Of a stretch of DNA of 64,000 nt, positions 10,389-43,500 are shown in pieces; the first letter of the stretch is position 1; the number at the start of each line of letters is the position of its first letter. Source of the DNA: Eudorina sp. 2006-703-Eu-15 (taxonomy: Eukaryota; Chlorophyta; Chlorophyceae; Chlamydomonadales; Volvocaceae); contig BDSI01000115.1 of NCBI GenBank assembly GCA_003117195.1, forward strand, positions 62,001 to 126,000, in the 5' to 3' direction. A program made the translations under genes and the position numbers. The notes under the pieces are model-generated. The model was not told the DNA's origin. It ran no database searches and saw nothing but the letters and a program-made list of their open reading frames with translations.

Positions 10389-13300
10389 CCACCGCGGATT
10401 GCGGTCAGGTTGTATTGGGGTGGCAGCGGTGGTGGCTGCGGTGGTGGTGGTAATGGGTAGACGGTAGTATGGTGGCGGCGGAATGATGGTGGGGGCGGCG
10501 GTTCACTAGAGGTCCGGCGCGCGACGGGGCGGCGTGGACAGCCCTCTGGGTTGTTAAAAGGGGCTCTCTCCGGGTTGTTAATTAGTTAGTTGGCTAGTTC
10601 GTTAGTGAGTTACATGTTGGAGGCTCTCCCCGGAGGGCCTCCAACCACACCATGAAAGGGGTCTGAACGAGCCGAGGACCCAAGAGACCGACCGTGAGGG
10701 AAGTTTATCGGTCGTCATAAAGAAAGGAGAAGAAATACGTGTTGTGCTCGGATACCCTTGGGATCCACCCATCTGCGTGTGTTGGCCGCTGCTGCTGTGC
10801 CCCTAGGGACGCACGGACGTGTCAGGCACGGAAGCACCATATGGCCCCCGCCGGCGTGCGTGGGCGTCCTGCCTGCGCCACCGACCGGGCTGCGTCCCCG
10901 GCGTCCTCCACCATCGGGGCGGTCTGCCACGCGCACGATGTGTTTGTCCTGCTAGGTCTGTGCAGTAGTACTGTGCCTCGTCATAATCGATATCCATATG
11001 GGGGCATGCTATGCGTGGCGTGCCAAGCAGGTAGTCCCGCTGCCGCTCTTGTATGTCGGCGGGCGCGTGAGCAGTCTAAGCCAGCACAGGAGGCCGCACG
11101 GCCGCTGAAAACACACAACCGTGTGTGGGCGGGATCATGGCGGGTTGCAGAAACAGCCAAGATGGCAAGATGGCTAGGCGGTCCTGCTGGGTGCCGCTGT
11201 CCGATCCTGCGGGCTGGGAGGGGCTTCACAGGACGGGCGGGTTCGCGGCAGTGTGCGATCTACCTTACGAGGCTGCCTGGCTGGGCGCCTAACTGGCCCG
11301 GCCGCTAGATGCTCGCGTGTCGGTTTGGACGCGCGTGGTAGGTATGCGCAAGGTAGGGGCAAGTAGGAGGATGCATGCAGGTGGCAGCAGCAGGAGATAC
11401 GTAATATAAAGAGATGGACGTGCTTCGTGCGTGCGTGGTTCCGTTTCCGGGATGAAGTATGCTTTATTTGTTTTAGAGGACAATGTGCAGATGGATTCAG
11501 ATGCATGTGCTTAAGAGAGCAGGTCGGCGGGCGGGCAGGTGGGCAGGCGGGCAGGTAGGCGGGCGGGCGAGCATGCAGGTGGGCACGGAGGTGGGCGGAC
11601 AGCGTACGCAACTCCACGGGTGGATCAATCGATAGCTTGTTGCAGTGGGGTCGTACGTCAGTCTTCTGTCCTTCAGTTCGTCGCGCGCGTTTTCGTTTGT
11701 TGCCAGTAGTTGCACAATTTGGTCGCTGCGTGGTTCATTTTCTCTCAATGCGCGCGCTGCTTCCTTTCGTTTGAGTTGCGCGGCGGAAGGAGCCCCCCCG
11801 CATTATTATTGCATGCAGTGGCTTTGCTGATGGGCCTGGTAGGTAGGTACGTAGGTATGTCGGCTCCTTGTCCAATCATCAATCCGCTTCGTTTCGTTTC
11901 TCGTGTCGCTCATCATTTCCGGCTGTCTGCTGCACCGATGTGCGTACGCCAAGTCGAAGACGGATGCCTTATTTACAGCCGTTCAGCTAGCGGGACATAC
12001 ATACGTTATCACCCACCTTCAGGTCCTGGTTCTCCCAATTCAAGCAATCCGTACCAAATCCGTACCACGCACGTACGCTTGATGCCTGGTGAAAGTGGGT
12101 GCGATGGCAGTAGGTGTGCCCCATCCGGCCAAGCAAAGTTTGGCCAAAGTCCCATATATATCACAGTTGGATGACGACCCGCGGGGCTGACCACACACGG
12201 CACGCACGCACTGACGGGTGCGTACTTGAGCCATGCATTCATACGTCCTTCGATCACAGTTGTACATACAAGCATATTGCAGGGGCTCATTCGGCCCCGC
12301 GCGCGTCCGCGGGCAGCGGCGGGCCCTCCTTGGCGTCCGTGGGCACGGGTCGGGGACTCGGGGTGCATTAGGCAGTCATGTACGCACAAACCAGGTCATC
12401 CCCGAGTGCCTGCTGCTCGTCGGTGCCATGCATCAAATGGGGCGTGATTCTAGCGAAGCAACCTTCATCGAGTGCGGTCACCCATGGGTCGGTCAACCCG
12501 GATCAAAATACGGTAGCGTCGTACAACGAGAACGAGAAAGACAGAGTGAGACACCGCAAGGAGAAGTATTCAAGTCGGGGCATCTGGGCACCAACCCGCC
12601 GACCACTACTGGGCGGTAGGTGCACCTCCTATCCAGCATCCATACGAGATACATAGATGAGATGCGCTGCAGCAGTCCTAGATAGGCCACTCCGTCCTTG
12701 CGTGCCTGCCCTCTAGCTACTGATACGCACGAAAGGCTCGTTCGTTGTTCGGATACGGTAGCAACAGCAACACGCAGGACGTCGCGAGGGCTACATACCA
12801 TCACACACCGCCGCGGGTGGGCTTCGCGGGTGGGCTTCTCGTCTCACTAAACGCACCGCCGCGTGTGCCACACACGTACACATACACGCACACGCACCGC
12901 CCCCCTCTCCCACGTCTAAAGCAAGGCTATCACACACCTCCATACACCCACCCTATCCACATACATAAGGAAGACCGCACACAGCATGTAACGCCGGGTT
13001 ACAGTATAAGTCCCTACACATGATCCTGCACAGCACCTCGAGAAGCCTTTGGCCGCGCCGTGTTACACAGCCCCTCCCTCCCTCCCTGTGTGCACACGGA
13101 CGGAGCGCGTTGCCTCCTATCCCGCCTGCGTGCGTTCCATCTCATCAATAATAATGGGGCGCTCACCACCAGGCTGCCGTACGTAATCCCGCGTAGTACC
13201 CTCCCTGGAGTTCCGTCGCCTGGGACGCACGGGTGCGGGATGGACGTACGGCCCGCAGCTCCCGCCACCGCACCGACGCTATGCAGATCTGTCGCAGCAG

Positions 13301-16196
13301 GTGACAAGCAAGGTTGCCAAGCAATGATGAGCGCGCAGATAGACCAGCTCTGGAGCGGATGGCATCGCCGTCAAACTACTCAATTACCTCCACCTACGTA
13401 CCGCACTCCCTACCAGCCATGCACCCTGGCGTAGCGTAGCTCCTGCCCCGCCCTCCGTGCATCCCCCAACAAAAGCTTCCAAGCAAGTAAGCGTTTACAT
13501 CGTCCGATTCGTACCTAACCCCGCTCTCCGTCCATACACAACTGCGTGACGGTAGCAGCGTCACGCACAACCCCCCGCCGCCTCGTACGTGTTTACACAT
13601 GAACCGGCGGCAGCGCCGTACATGGCGGCATCTATCTACCCTACGTGCCGCCGTACACGCATACCCGCCATGATGCTCATCCGTCAACGAATAACAACAA
13701 ATATTATTGAAGCTAGACGCCGTCGAAATATAGCTAGGTGCGCGCCTACAGATAGAACGTGACACGCACATTGGCCTTTGGGCCCGTTTGATCACCCGGT
13801 CGGGACTAAAGGGTAAAGGCGCGGCGGGTCCACCAACGTTGGTAGCGTTAAGGCACGGACACGTGCGGCAAGGCCGCCGCATAGTTGTACATGAATGGCT
13901 GGCCCTCTAGTACTTCGACACGCGTACGCGCTTGCACTACATACGAGTCTGGTCTGACTATTTAGCTCGCTCCGTCGGCCGTCCGTCCGTCCGTCCGTCC
14001 GTGTCAACGACTGATGAAGCTGCTGCTCGCTCGCTCCGTCATCACAAATGATGTATGAAGCCGCTCGCTCGCTCATCACACCCGCACATCGCGTCGTTTG
14101 ACTGATCCATTATAGCAGCTAGCAGCTCCGTACGTCCGACCACGCCCGCCGCGGCCTAATGCACCGTCGTCCTACACCCGCCTTCATCTCTCGATCGTAC
14201 ACCTTCGCAGAAATCGCAGCTAGGTAGATGACCGCGAATGCCAGCGGCAGTTGCAGGCACGCAGGCGTGTAGCGCGCTTGTCAGCCTCGCGTACACATGC
14301 ATGCACGTGTGACACGGTACGTGACGGACCCCCCGGTGTCGGTCGGTCCGTCGTTGCAAAACATGTGCACGTATGTGCCGTTTCATTCGGGCGCCGTCCG
14401 TCGAATCTATCCGCGAGGCGCTCCGTCACGCACACACTACTCGTGACGCCTCGTACTCCACGCATCACAACGTTCACGTAATAACCTCACTCAGCAGTGT
14501 ATATGGGGTTATTACTTAGATCGTTCCACAACACACACGCACGCAGTCACACATACATATAGACAAATATAAGGCGATCCATTCAGAAAACGTACGACCC
14601 TGCCTGCAATACCGTACGTAATCAGGTAAATCAGGTCTGCCTATAACTGCCGGCTTCATTACAATGAATGTATACCAAGCTGCTGCACGCAAGCTGATAC
14701 AAGCACCTCGCTGTGGTTTACATACCTCGCTCAAGACGCAGCAGGCCAATTATAATATGTTTAATATGTGTATTCCCTCCTCGCGCTCTGCTGTCCGCTC
14801 TGCTGTCCATCGATAAGCGCTGCTGTGTGACTTCGTACGTACGGTACGTTGGTTGCACGTACACACGCCGCCGCCCGCCTCTTTAAGATGGTAAGCCCCT
14901 GCTGCGTGCCCGCCACCGCCGCCGCCGCCACCAAGGAATCTCCGCCAACGCCAACGTACGTACGCCAACATACCCAGCTCACTCCCGCCGCGCAGCGGGA
15001 CCGTCATCCAACCGTGCCTACCTTTTAAATGTTTGGACTGTGACCCATAGGGTGGGGTAGGGAATGAAATCAGCAGCAGTACGCACGTACACACGCAGTG
15101 CTTTTAACCGAGCAATATATATGCGCATTCTATCTCGCGCACTCCGTCCTGCCTTGCGGAAGTAAGCTTGCCACGCAAAATGACCACCGTCGGGCAGACC
15201 TGGCCATACCTGCGTCACTGTACGAGAGCGCGCGCCTCGCTTGTCAACCATCTGCCGCACGGACGACGGACGCACGTTTGCGTGCGTTCGCACATTGTAT
15301 TTGATATAGCTAGCTTACTCGTTCCTATCTAGAGGGCGACGGAATCGATACGACTCACCCGCCATCCATCCACGCATCAGCTGCTATGCTGGACATCCAT
15401 CCATCTGCTGCGGGTTTCATTTATCAACATATATTGTTGAGCCCATTCAGCAAGCACGCAGCCAACGCGCGAACACTCGCTTTCATGCACTGCTGATGAT
15501 GGCAATTATGCCCTACGCGCGCCTGGGTATGTATGGTGCCACGTAAAACTCGCAACCATCCGTCCTCTGCACCCAGTAAGTAACTAACGCACGGATGCAC
15601 TAGCATTAGTGGCTCGCTCCCCGTCACTTTTGCCAATACACGCGCACCCATCGCCACGCAGCCGTACCCAACCGTTATTCATCATCTGCAGGCATGCGTG
15701 TACGGCAGTCGCTGTAAGTTCGTTCCGTGCCGCACGCAGCCGGCCCCGGGAGGAGCGGCCGCTGCGCGCATGTGTACGGCGGCGGCTGCGGGTCCTCAGC
15801 CCGACATACACGCACCAGTAGCGGCGGCGGCGGCCAAGCACTCAGCGCTGCGGGACGTTGGTTATTGCCATGCGATTAGTGTTGGTTGCTTGCTGGAGGC
15901 TGCGCCGATGTCGTTGCCTTCCCGGGGCGATCGAGGTTTGGACGCCTGCGGCAATCAAGGATCGGAGATGGGAGTGAGGGAGGGGCAGCGAGTCACACTT
16001 TTGTAGTTTATGCAGTGCATGTTTTGTGAGGAAGCTTCGGCGGCTGTCATCAATGACCCGCCCGCGGGGTCCGCTGTGACATCCGTAATAATAATCGATG
16101 GACAGGCAGGTGGGCACGCGCGCCGCGGCAGCTGGCAGGTTTAGTGCGCTCATCCAGATTGGCGGGTCCAGTGCGTGGCGGCGGCGTGGACGGAGG
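10389..16196. other. 5.8-kb interval without a supported gene
   Basis: After the RING-membrane gene the sequence loses exon-like composition. It holds G-rich imperfect repeats (GGGCAGGT-type, about 11521-11600), runs of GTCC (about 13978-14000) and many ACGT, CATG and TAGC palindromic clusters. Open frames here are short, overlap on both strands and show no domain. A GC-rich island at about 12295-12385 could be a small exon but no partner exon was found. The stretch next to 16196 is presumably the 3' UTR of the minus-strand channel gene. Confidence 0.5.
16005..16094 (+). repeat. 3'-end fragment of a dispersed retroposon (TAA tail)
   Basis: This stretch aligns with 24531-24613: both contain GTGAGGAAGC, then ATGACCCG, CGGGGTCCGCTGT and end in a TAATAATAAT tail. 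The shared 3' tail of short TAA units is typical of LINE or SINE 3' ends that tolerate 5' truncation. The flanks of the two copies differ, so it is a dispersed repeat and not a local duplication. Confidence 0.6.
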
Positions 16197-35603
<19,407 letters not shown>

Positions 35604-36540
35604 CGCTCGAGTACCTACAGCAGAAAATAATTATGCTGCTACTATTATGGAGCAATATGTAGCAATGCATGTCCGCCTTACGTAGGAGATACATACGCGG
35701 CTATCAGGCCCCCCCCCCCTGCGTTCTAGAAGAACAGGACGGGGGATGGAACGCGGGAAGCACGAAGGCGAGAAGCATATCTACCTGAGTACGCCCTCGT
35801 TGCAAGGTCACGTTAAGACGGAAATGCTTTTGTTAACTTAAACTGCGTGGGAGGTCCTGGCTAACCATTGAGAAAAAATGCGGTCTGAGCACTCCCGCCG
35901 ACCGCCCGGCGGCTGACTAGTGTTGTGATTGCCAATTACGGAAAGCATTTTGCTGAGCCTGTTGTAGAATAATGCAGAATGACGATGGTAAATGATAAGT
36001 ATTGGAATAGTGTCAGGAAACGTCAGGAGCCGTCGTCAATTGTAGGTCGAATAAAGTCAACTAAAAACGCATCGCAAAACCAACAAATTCTGGCGAGTAA
36101 GAAAATCTGCCTTATTTGTTCGCTCTCACGAAACCTAAGTATTAACAGGCGTGCGGTACATTCGCTCCGAAGCCGCGCTTCAGAACCCTATGACGCATCA
36201 CTTAAACCTCTCTAGAGTCATCCATATTATATCAGAGCGTATTTTCCAATATTGTCATCAGATCTATTGTAATGCGAGGGCCGCCATGGGAGAGAGTTTC
36301 AGAGAATTACTTGCTTGCGAGATATTGTAGTCATGCACACACACGCGCGCTGTTACGCACTGATTACCATAAACATAGGAATACATAATGTTGTAAGCAT
36401 GCACACATACTTGGGATTCACAATCAGGCTGGACAAACACATTGTGGCATTGGTGCGATTACGGTAATAGTAGACCATATCAGAGATAAATATCTTTCCA
36501 GAGTTTCAATATTGATATCAATACGATTTTGCTTTGGTTG

Positions 36541-36930
36541 CGCCTACTGGAGGACTGTACTTCACAAATGCAGTAGTCCTTGTTTTGACTTTAAGTTGTA
36601 TGAAATAGTCAATACAGGTGAAATTCTATAGTTCAGACAACGAGCTTGGCGCCCGCTTGCTTGTGCTTCTCCGGCCGACCGGTTGACGGCGGTACATTTG
36701 GCTTGAACTGGCAACTTCGATCCCCTGGCATGCATGGACCTCTCTGTGTATCGCGTAGTTAGGCTCTACAAGTGCGCATCTCGCGCACGGTGGAGCGCGT
36801 TATCAACTGCGCCGATGCGCACCTCGCGCATGGTAGAGCGTGTAATCAATAGTCTGAACACGCGAATGGGTCTACATTCGCTGATGGCGGCTGGGCTTGT
36901 GATGATAATGCTCCATGTTCCCGCCGCTCG
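36541..36930 (+). repeat. Interspersed repeat, copy 1
   Basis: Shares with 46548-46850, in the same orientation, GTACTTCACAAATGCAGTAG, TGTATGAAAT, GGCTTGAACTGGCAACT, CCCCTGGCA and CTGAACACGC. The two copies are clearly diverged and have indels. Part of this copy (CTCGCGCATGGTAGAGCG) looks tRNA-D-arm-like, so a tRNA-related SINE is possible. Confidence 0.65.
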
Positions 36931-36985
36931 CTCGTACAGTCGCGCTCGCTCGTACAGTCGCGCGCGCGCGTACAGTCGCGCGCGC
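36925..36985. repeat. 18-bp tandem repeat (GCTCGTACAGTCGC type)
   Basis: Three and a partial copy of a unit containing GTACAGTCG are joined by runs of CG dinucleotides. Confidence 0.8.
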
Positions 36986-38482
36986 TGTTGTCGCACAGCA
37001 CTATCTTAATCCCTATGGCATACCTGAAGGGGTACCCCTGCCTGGGTAGCCAGTTACCCCTACCCAGCAGCAGGTGCCTACTCCCAAGGGTGCCCTACCC
37101 TTACGAAGCCATCCAGTAGTAGTGGGTTATGTGTTCGTAAAACCCCCTTATTACCCAACCCCACCCCATCCCTCGAGTAAGGTACTCGTAAGCTCAGGGT
37201 CGGGTTACCCACCCCTTACCCAACCCCCGGATAAGGTACCTGTAAGCCCGGGGTTAGATAACCCTATCCATCCCTTACCCCGTGGTGTACCGTCATTACG
37301 TACTCATGGCCCTGAATGTAGCGTCGACCCTGCCCACCCCTTACACCATACGTGATCCTGCACACGTTGCAGCATGTTACATGTGTTCAATTTGAACGAG
37401 CGATGGGCCTGCTCATGTCCTTGAATAACACCTCTACAACTCGTTGCACCTGCACTTGCATCTGCGTGAAATGGGACGGGCCCACACAGCTTGAAGGCGC
37501 CTCATTTCATCATCCAATACAAGAACTGATGAACCATTCTATATTACCCACGCGGAGCGGGGGGGTTGTGCAGACAACGTAGCGATGAACACACGCACCT
37601 ACCGCCTCACTTGGCACCAGCCAGTGCCTTTCCTGCTGGTTCTGACGCGCTTGTTCGGTCCAGCAGCATCCTGCTGCTGCTGGGCCGCCTCGGCTATAGC
37701 TAGGCAGCCACGAGCGAGCGCTCGCGTCCTCGTCAAGGCCGCCGTCAATCAGCGTCGTACCCCGCGGCCGGGGCCCAGTAGTTGCTTTGCGTGGGGGATC
37801 CAGTGTTGCTTGCATCTGCGCCAGCGGTCTGCGAGGCCTGAGCGAACTCGTTACCTTTGGGACGTCTTTGGGTCGCACCAAAGATGTTGACCGGATCCTG
37901 TTGTACGCTCCCTGAGCCCTTACGTCTGAATGTTAGTTTTCAATGCAGGCCATAAACGTCTTGATATCCTGACTACGTACAGGAATATATGCCACTTTTC
38001 AAATAGAACGGCATCTTTGTTACATACCAAAGACGAAACTGAATGAATGAACGTTACAGCGGAAACTGAAGACGGCTCTTTGCGACCTCCTTTGCTTTCG
38101 GCTTTGGGGCGCTTTCCAAAGAGGGCTCTTTGGCCTCTCTTTGGGTGCGGCTGAAGCGCTTTGACTGTGTCCAAATAGCCCCCAAAGACCTCCCGAAGAC
38201 CTCCCGAGCGAAGAGGATATATAAGAGACTTCCAAAGTACCGCGCGTTCCCCGAGTAGTGCCGCCGCCAGAAGCTGCAGCTGGCGGCGGCTCCGGGACAC
38301 CGGCGGGACGGCCCCTCCTCGCTCAGCCTCCTGCTAATCGCCGTCGTCAGTGTCGTCCTCCTCCTCCTCCTCTTACATACATACATACATACTACTAGCT
38401 GTCTCACAGCTAGGTCGCGCACACAAGCGTTTCCGCGGAAGTTGATCAATTAAAATGATGCTTTAAATATCTGAACAAAGCT

Positions 38483-40582
38483 ATGAACGAAAACGGCAAC
38501 GCGCAGCGAGCGACAGGGTCGCCAAGTTTAAATGGACAGGCGACAGCCACGGCAACCGAGCCGAACACTGGGGCTACACAAACGGCCAGAAGGAAGATTT
38601 ATGCAGCAGACCTATACGGGCCTGTGTCGCCGCATGATTCGGTATTTATCGACCAGGAGACGCTGGAGCTAGTTCTCCATTGGCCGGCGGGATCGACGAT
38701 ATCGGACATTTACGCCCAGCTCCACGGACCGCTGGGATACGCACTCCAGAGCACACTCCAGAGCACTCGTTCGGGCAATCCCGTCCGATGTGCACGAGCA
38801 GACCGGTGGGCCCCGGTTTAGCAAGCGCAGCCTCTACAAAGCGGGCAATGGCTGCATAGCGCTGGAGCTCGCGGTACTGGTGCCTGCCGGCGGGATGAGA
38901 ACGATCACCGCGAACCGTACCGTCTTCAACGGCGGCAGACTGGTGATCCCAGGCGGCGTGCGGCTCCTTCCCCAGGAGGCAGCTGTACCGGTAGAATTCC
39001 AAGTCAAGAACATCCACAAGGTCCTGCCAACGCCGTGGGAAATCAAAGGCCTTCCCGTCGGCCTCACCTACGCGGGAGCAGCCTCCTTCCTGGCACAGGT
39101 GTACAGCACCCAGGACCAGCCCCGCAGCCCACTGGAGTTCAGCCGACTCACGGCCACGATCATGGCTGACACCTGGCATGTCCTGCTAGACCCGTCAAGC
39201 CCCAGCCTGCCGGGCACGCTGGAATACGAGTTTGGCCGTAGCAAGGACAAACATCACTGCGTGGGCGTACTCACCACTCTCAAGCGGCCACCCACCCCGG
39301 AGACGGCGCCCTTCATCATGCCGTGCAAACCCCCGGCACGGACGGAACTCCTGCGCCAACGGTGCAGCATCAGCCAGCAGCCGCCAGCCCTAACGATCCC
39401 CGCGAGTGCAGCTGGCGCCGGGGCCGCCCAGCAACCTGGCACTGGAGGCGCCGCGATGTCCTGGGGTGCACGGGTCCGTGGCATAAGACCACACGCAGCA
39501 ACTGGGGAGCCCCAGCAGCACACCGTTCCGCCGGCAGATGCACATCAGACTGTACTCCCAAGGCCGGGGACCAGGCAACAGGCGGTGCCCGACCCCAGCC
39601 AGGCAACCGCCGGCCAGCCCACAGCCGCGGAAGGGCTTCGTGACCAGCAGCCAGCCCCTGGCCTGGCCCCCATGACAACAGCGGCACCCGCTGGCCCAGC
39701 GTCCGATCCGTCGCCAAAGCAGCCGGCCCCCGGCAACCCACCAGCTGTCGCCCTGGCCCCCCTCCGCCGCCCCCACCACCCCCACCGCTCCTACTACCTC
39801 CAACTGCCCCGTTTCCCCAGCCAGCGCCAGTACCAGCGGTGCAGCCCAATCAGGCCCAGACAACCCCGCCAACTGCCGATGGACAGGGCGAGTGGACGGC
39901 GGTCGAGCGCCGAGGCCGTCCTCCGAGGGCCGATGGGACCACCCAGCCCCGATCAGGATCCAAATCCGCCAAGGCCAGAGGCTCGGGCTCCCGGTCCCGC
40001 TCACGCAGCCGGGCCCCGACAGACAACCCCAAGACCCCCCGAGTGGCCAATGGCCACGTAGGCAAACACCGTAAGAAGGTCGCGCACCTGCCTCAAGAAG
40101 TGCAGCGTGAGCTCTTGCGGGAACAGACGGCACCAGCCAGGGCAGCGAAGGCAGCGGCCAGGCAAGCCAGCCTGAAGCACGATGCTGAACCGGACGACCA
40201 GACAGGAGAGCCCGCCCCAGATGGATCCCAGCCCGGCCCCAGTCTGCAGCTCCTGCTCCCCGTAGGGGACACCGCCGACCCGCCGCAGCCCGCAGGAACC
40301 CAACCCAACAGCCGGCCCACGAGCCATGGAGGAGGACACCCCCCCTCCCCCCGTCTCGCCAACCGCTTGAATGCCCAACACACGAAACAGGAGGAATCGA
40401 CAACGGACGGCGGCAGCACATGGGCATCCGCTACGAATTGCTACACACAATGTGCGTGGCCTGCTTGGGTCGCAGGCGAACAAGCTTCAGGCGGCTGTAC
40501 GGCAATGGGCCGCGCTGCGGCTGGATGTGATATGCCTGCAAGAGACTCACCACACCAACATCCAGCAGCAATGTTTATTTGA
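38483..40582 (+). pseudogene. LINE ORF1-like region, frameshifted
   Basis: Coding sense passes through three frame segments: 38483 to about 38800, about 38790 to about 39830, and about 39780 to about 40400. The second segment encodes a folded-looking stretch (VKNIHKVLPTPWEIKGLP, then TATIMADTWHVLLDPSSPS), followed by a Pro/Gln/Ala-rich part. The third holds GEWTAVERRGRPPRADG and Arg/Ser-rich sequence. Basic, proline-rich ORF1 products bind RNA in L1-type elements; that role is inferred from position, as no zinc knuckle is seen. Confidence 0.6.
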
Positions 40583-43500
40583 GCGAGACCTGCGCCATGC
40601 AGCCCAACGGGTCCACACACCAGGCTGGAAGGTGGCAGCGCACTCATGGTCAAACTCGCCACACACGGCCGGGGTCCTCATCCTGGTACGGCAAGGCCTC
40701 GCGGCAGCAACAGACTCGGCCCCGCCACTCGCTCTCCCGCGAACCTGAAGGGCCGCTTCACGCACTGCCTGCTACACTGGGGAGGACACCGCCTCCGCAT
40801 CTGCAACGCCTATGTCCCCCCGGGCACAACAGCGGCAGCAATAGAGGCCCGTACCCAGCTGCTCGGCAGCGTCCTGGCCGCCACGGCGACACAAGCCACC
40901 ACTGAGGGGGCCACCACCCTCATCTGGGCAGGAGATTTAAATTTTGTCGAGGACCCGGCCCTCGACTCCAGTGCGGGGCCGGATGGCCGGCGGGGAGACC
41001 GGGCGAGTGCCCGTCAGCTCCGAGAAGCAGGCCCAGCCATGGTCGACAGCCATCGCCACCTCCATCCCCAGCGCCGCGACTTTACACATGTGTACCACGC
41101 GCCCTCCCCGGGTGGCTCCCGTCTCGACCGGATCTACATCAACCAGCCAACGCTGCCGTACGTCTGCCAGACCTCCATCACCTTCCACTCCCCATCTGAC
41201 CACCGAATCGCATCCCTGCACCTACTGCCGCGCCAGACGGAGGCCAGGGGCCCCGGCATCTGCCGGGTACGGCTGGCGTTCACAGCACACGAGGACCTAG
41301 CGGCTAGCATGTCGGCTTGGATTGGGGCCCAGTGCTCAGCGGCCCCATCAGTGGAGGAACACCCTGCTAACCTGATCGCGTGGTGGCCAGGCTTCAAACG
41401 CCGCCTCGCCGACCTGGCCCATCGACTGAACAAGGTAGCCCAAAGGCGGCGGCAGCGGCCTGGCACCCGTGCACGGGAAGCGCTTGCGGCAGTCAAACGA
41501 GCACAACAGGTAGTCGACGCGACCCCGACAGCACCCGAAGCCCTCAAACAGCTCGCGGAGGCACAATCAGCCCTGGCGAAGGCCCACCGGGAGGACAGCC
41601 GCGAGGCAGCCCGGGAAACTCGGCCCACTGGCTGCGGGCAGGGGAGCGTGCCGGTCCGGCGCTGACGGCGTTCCTGCAAGCCCAAGCCGCCGAACAGCAG
41701 CCTGCCCCCGTTGCCCTCCAGGCAAAGTCCGGCCGACTAGTGACCAACCCAGCCCAGCTGCCGCAAGTTGTTGCCGACTTCTGGGCCGAGGTATGCCGCA
41801 AACCTGAGTACATCTGCCCCACAGCCCGGCAGACAGTCCTGGACCAGCTGGCCGCCAGTAGCATCTGACTCCCGGCGGAAGAAGATGTGCAGCTTGGCGC
41901 CAAGACCATCACGACTGAGGAAGTACGGGTCGCGCTGGTCAAGAGCCAGCCAGGCAAGGCACCCGGGTGGGATGGCATCCCTGCCGATCTGTACCGGAAG
42001 TTCTGGCCCGTGATTGGCAGCACCATGGCGAACCTCTTCACAGCCATCGGCACAACGGGGCAGTTGCCGGTCGGCTTCCTGGAGGGAATCGTCACAGTGC
42101 TGTACAAGAAGGGCGACCCCAAACAGTCCGGAAACTACCGCCCCATCACGCTGCTATGCTCCGACTACCGGCTGCTCGCCAAAGTCCTGGCCAACCGCCT
42201 GGGACCCGCCCTGGCCCGTGTTATCAGCCCCGAACAGTCGGCCTTCCTCCCCAAACGTCTCATCGGAGCTAGCGTGCTATTCCTGCGCCACCTTGCCCAT
42301 CTCCTCCGCAAACAGAACCGCCGAGCGCTCCTGGCGTTCCTGGACTTCGCCAAAGCATATGACACCGTCGACCGTGGCTTCCTCCTGGCCTCAATGGAAA
42401 CGATGGGGGCAGGCCCGCAGCTGCGGGGCTGGGTCCAGCTGCTACTCAGTGACACCCAGGCGCGCGCCATGATCAGCGGCTTCAAATCCAGGCGGGTCCG
42501 GATGGAAGCGGGTGTTCGCCAAGGGTGCCCCCTCGCGCCTCTGCTGTACCTATTCGTCGCCCAGGCCCTGCTGTGCTGGCTCCGGAGCCAGGAGGTGGGA
42601 ATCAGATTGCGGCCGTCAGACCCAGACCGCACAGCAGCCTGCCAGTTCGCCGACGACACAGAAGCAGTGATTGATGGAGAGGAATCGGTGGCCTCCTTCC
42701 TGGGGGCCATGGACACCTTTGGCCGCGCCTCAGGTCAGCGCCTCAACCTAGACAAAGTGGAGCTGCTACGGGTGGGCAGGATAGATCCGCAGCATCCGCA
42801 ACCGCCTGCCGAGGGCCCACACCCACGCACGGGCAACTAGACAGCGGCGGCAGCAACAGCCGCAGCAGCAGCAGCAGCCGCCGCCGCAGCAGCAGGAGAC
42901 CATCAGCGGACTCAAAGTGGTCACCACCGCCACGGCCCTGAACCTGCCGGTCCACAACCAGCTGTCTGCGCCCCAACCTGACTGGCCCAAACTACTCGAG
43001 GTGGCCTACAAGCGAATGCAGCGGCTATCCCGCTTCCCACTGTCGGCTTTTGGCCGAGCCACCGCGGCGTCAGCTTACGGCCTGCAAACCGTAACTTGGC
43101 ATATGGAGCACGGCGGACCTCCCCCGGACGCCACCCTGGAGCACGTAGAGCGGCTGACAGCGCGCCTGGTCGACCGGCAGCAGAGCCCAGAGGACCCCGG
43201 CCAACGCCTGACAGGGGTGCCACACAGCCTCCTGGCGGGCCATCCGTCTACCGGGGGTTTTGGCCTACTGCCTCTCAGACAACACATCCGCGCACGGCAC
43301 GCGATCTGGGCGATCCGCTTCATCGCGGGGGCCCTGGCTGCCACCGCCGAGGGCGGTGACGACGGCAGTGGAGCCTTAGGCTGCCACCCGTGGGTTCGCA
43401 CACTGTCTGCCTACCTCGAGCTCAGCCACCCGGCTTTCCAGCCCTGGGCACTGACAACCGCCCGCGCCGCGGGGCCCTGGCTCGGTGGTGACACGATGCC

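Larger units (their letters stand above)
35604..38450. other. Region between channel gene start and LINE
   Basis: Contains a C run near 35709, an interspersed repeat copy at 36541-36930, an 18-bp tandem repeat at 36925-36985 and CCCTTACCC-type degenerate repeats at about 37020-37350. At 37599-37897 on the minus strand an acceptor and a GTGCGTGTG donor frame a possible 5' exon of the channel gene: two of its frames are open, one joins in phase to the exon at 35.6 kb. It is left out of the model because no start or upstream exon could be confirmed. Confidence 0.35.

Noticed and set aside
12295..12385. GC-rich island that could be a small last exon on the minus strand
   Set aside because: One frame reads plausibly to a stop but no upstream exon was found within several kilobases.
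37599..37897. 5' exon of the channel gene
   Set aside because: Two competing frames are open and neither could be anchored to a start codon or earlier exon.
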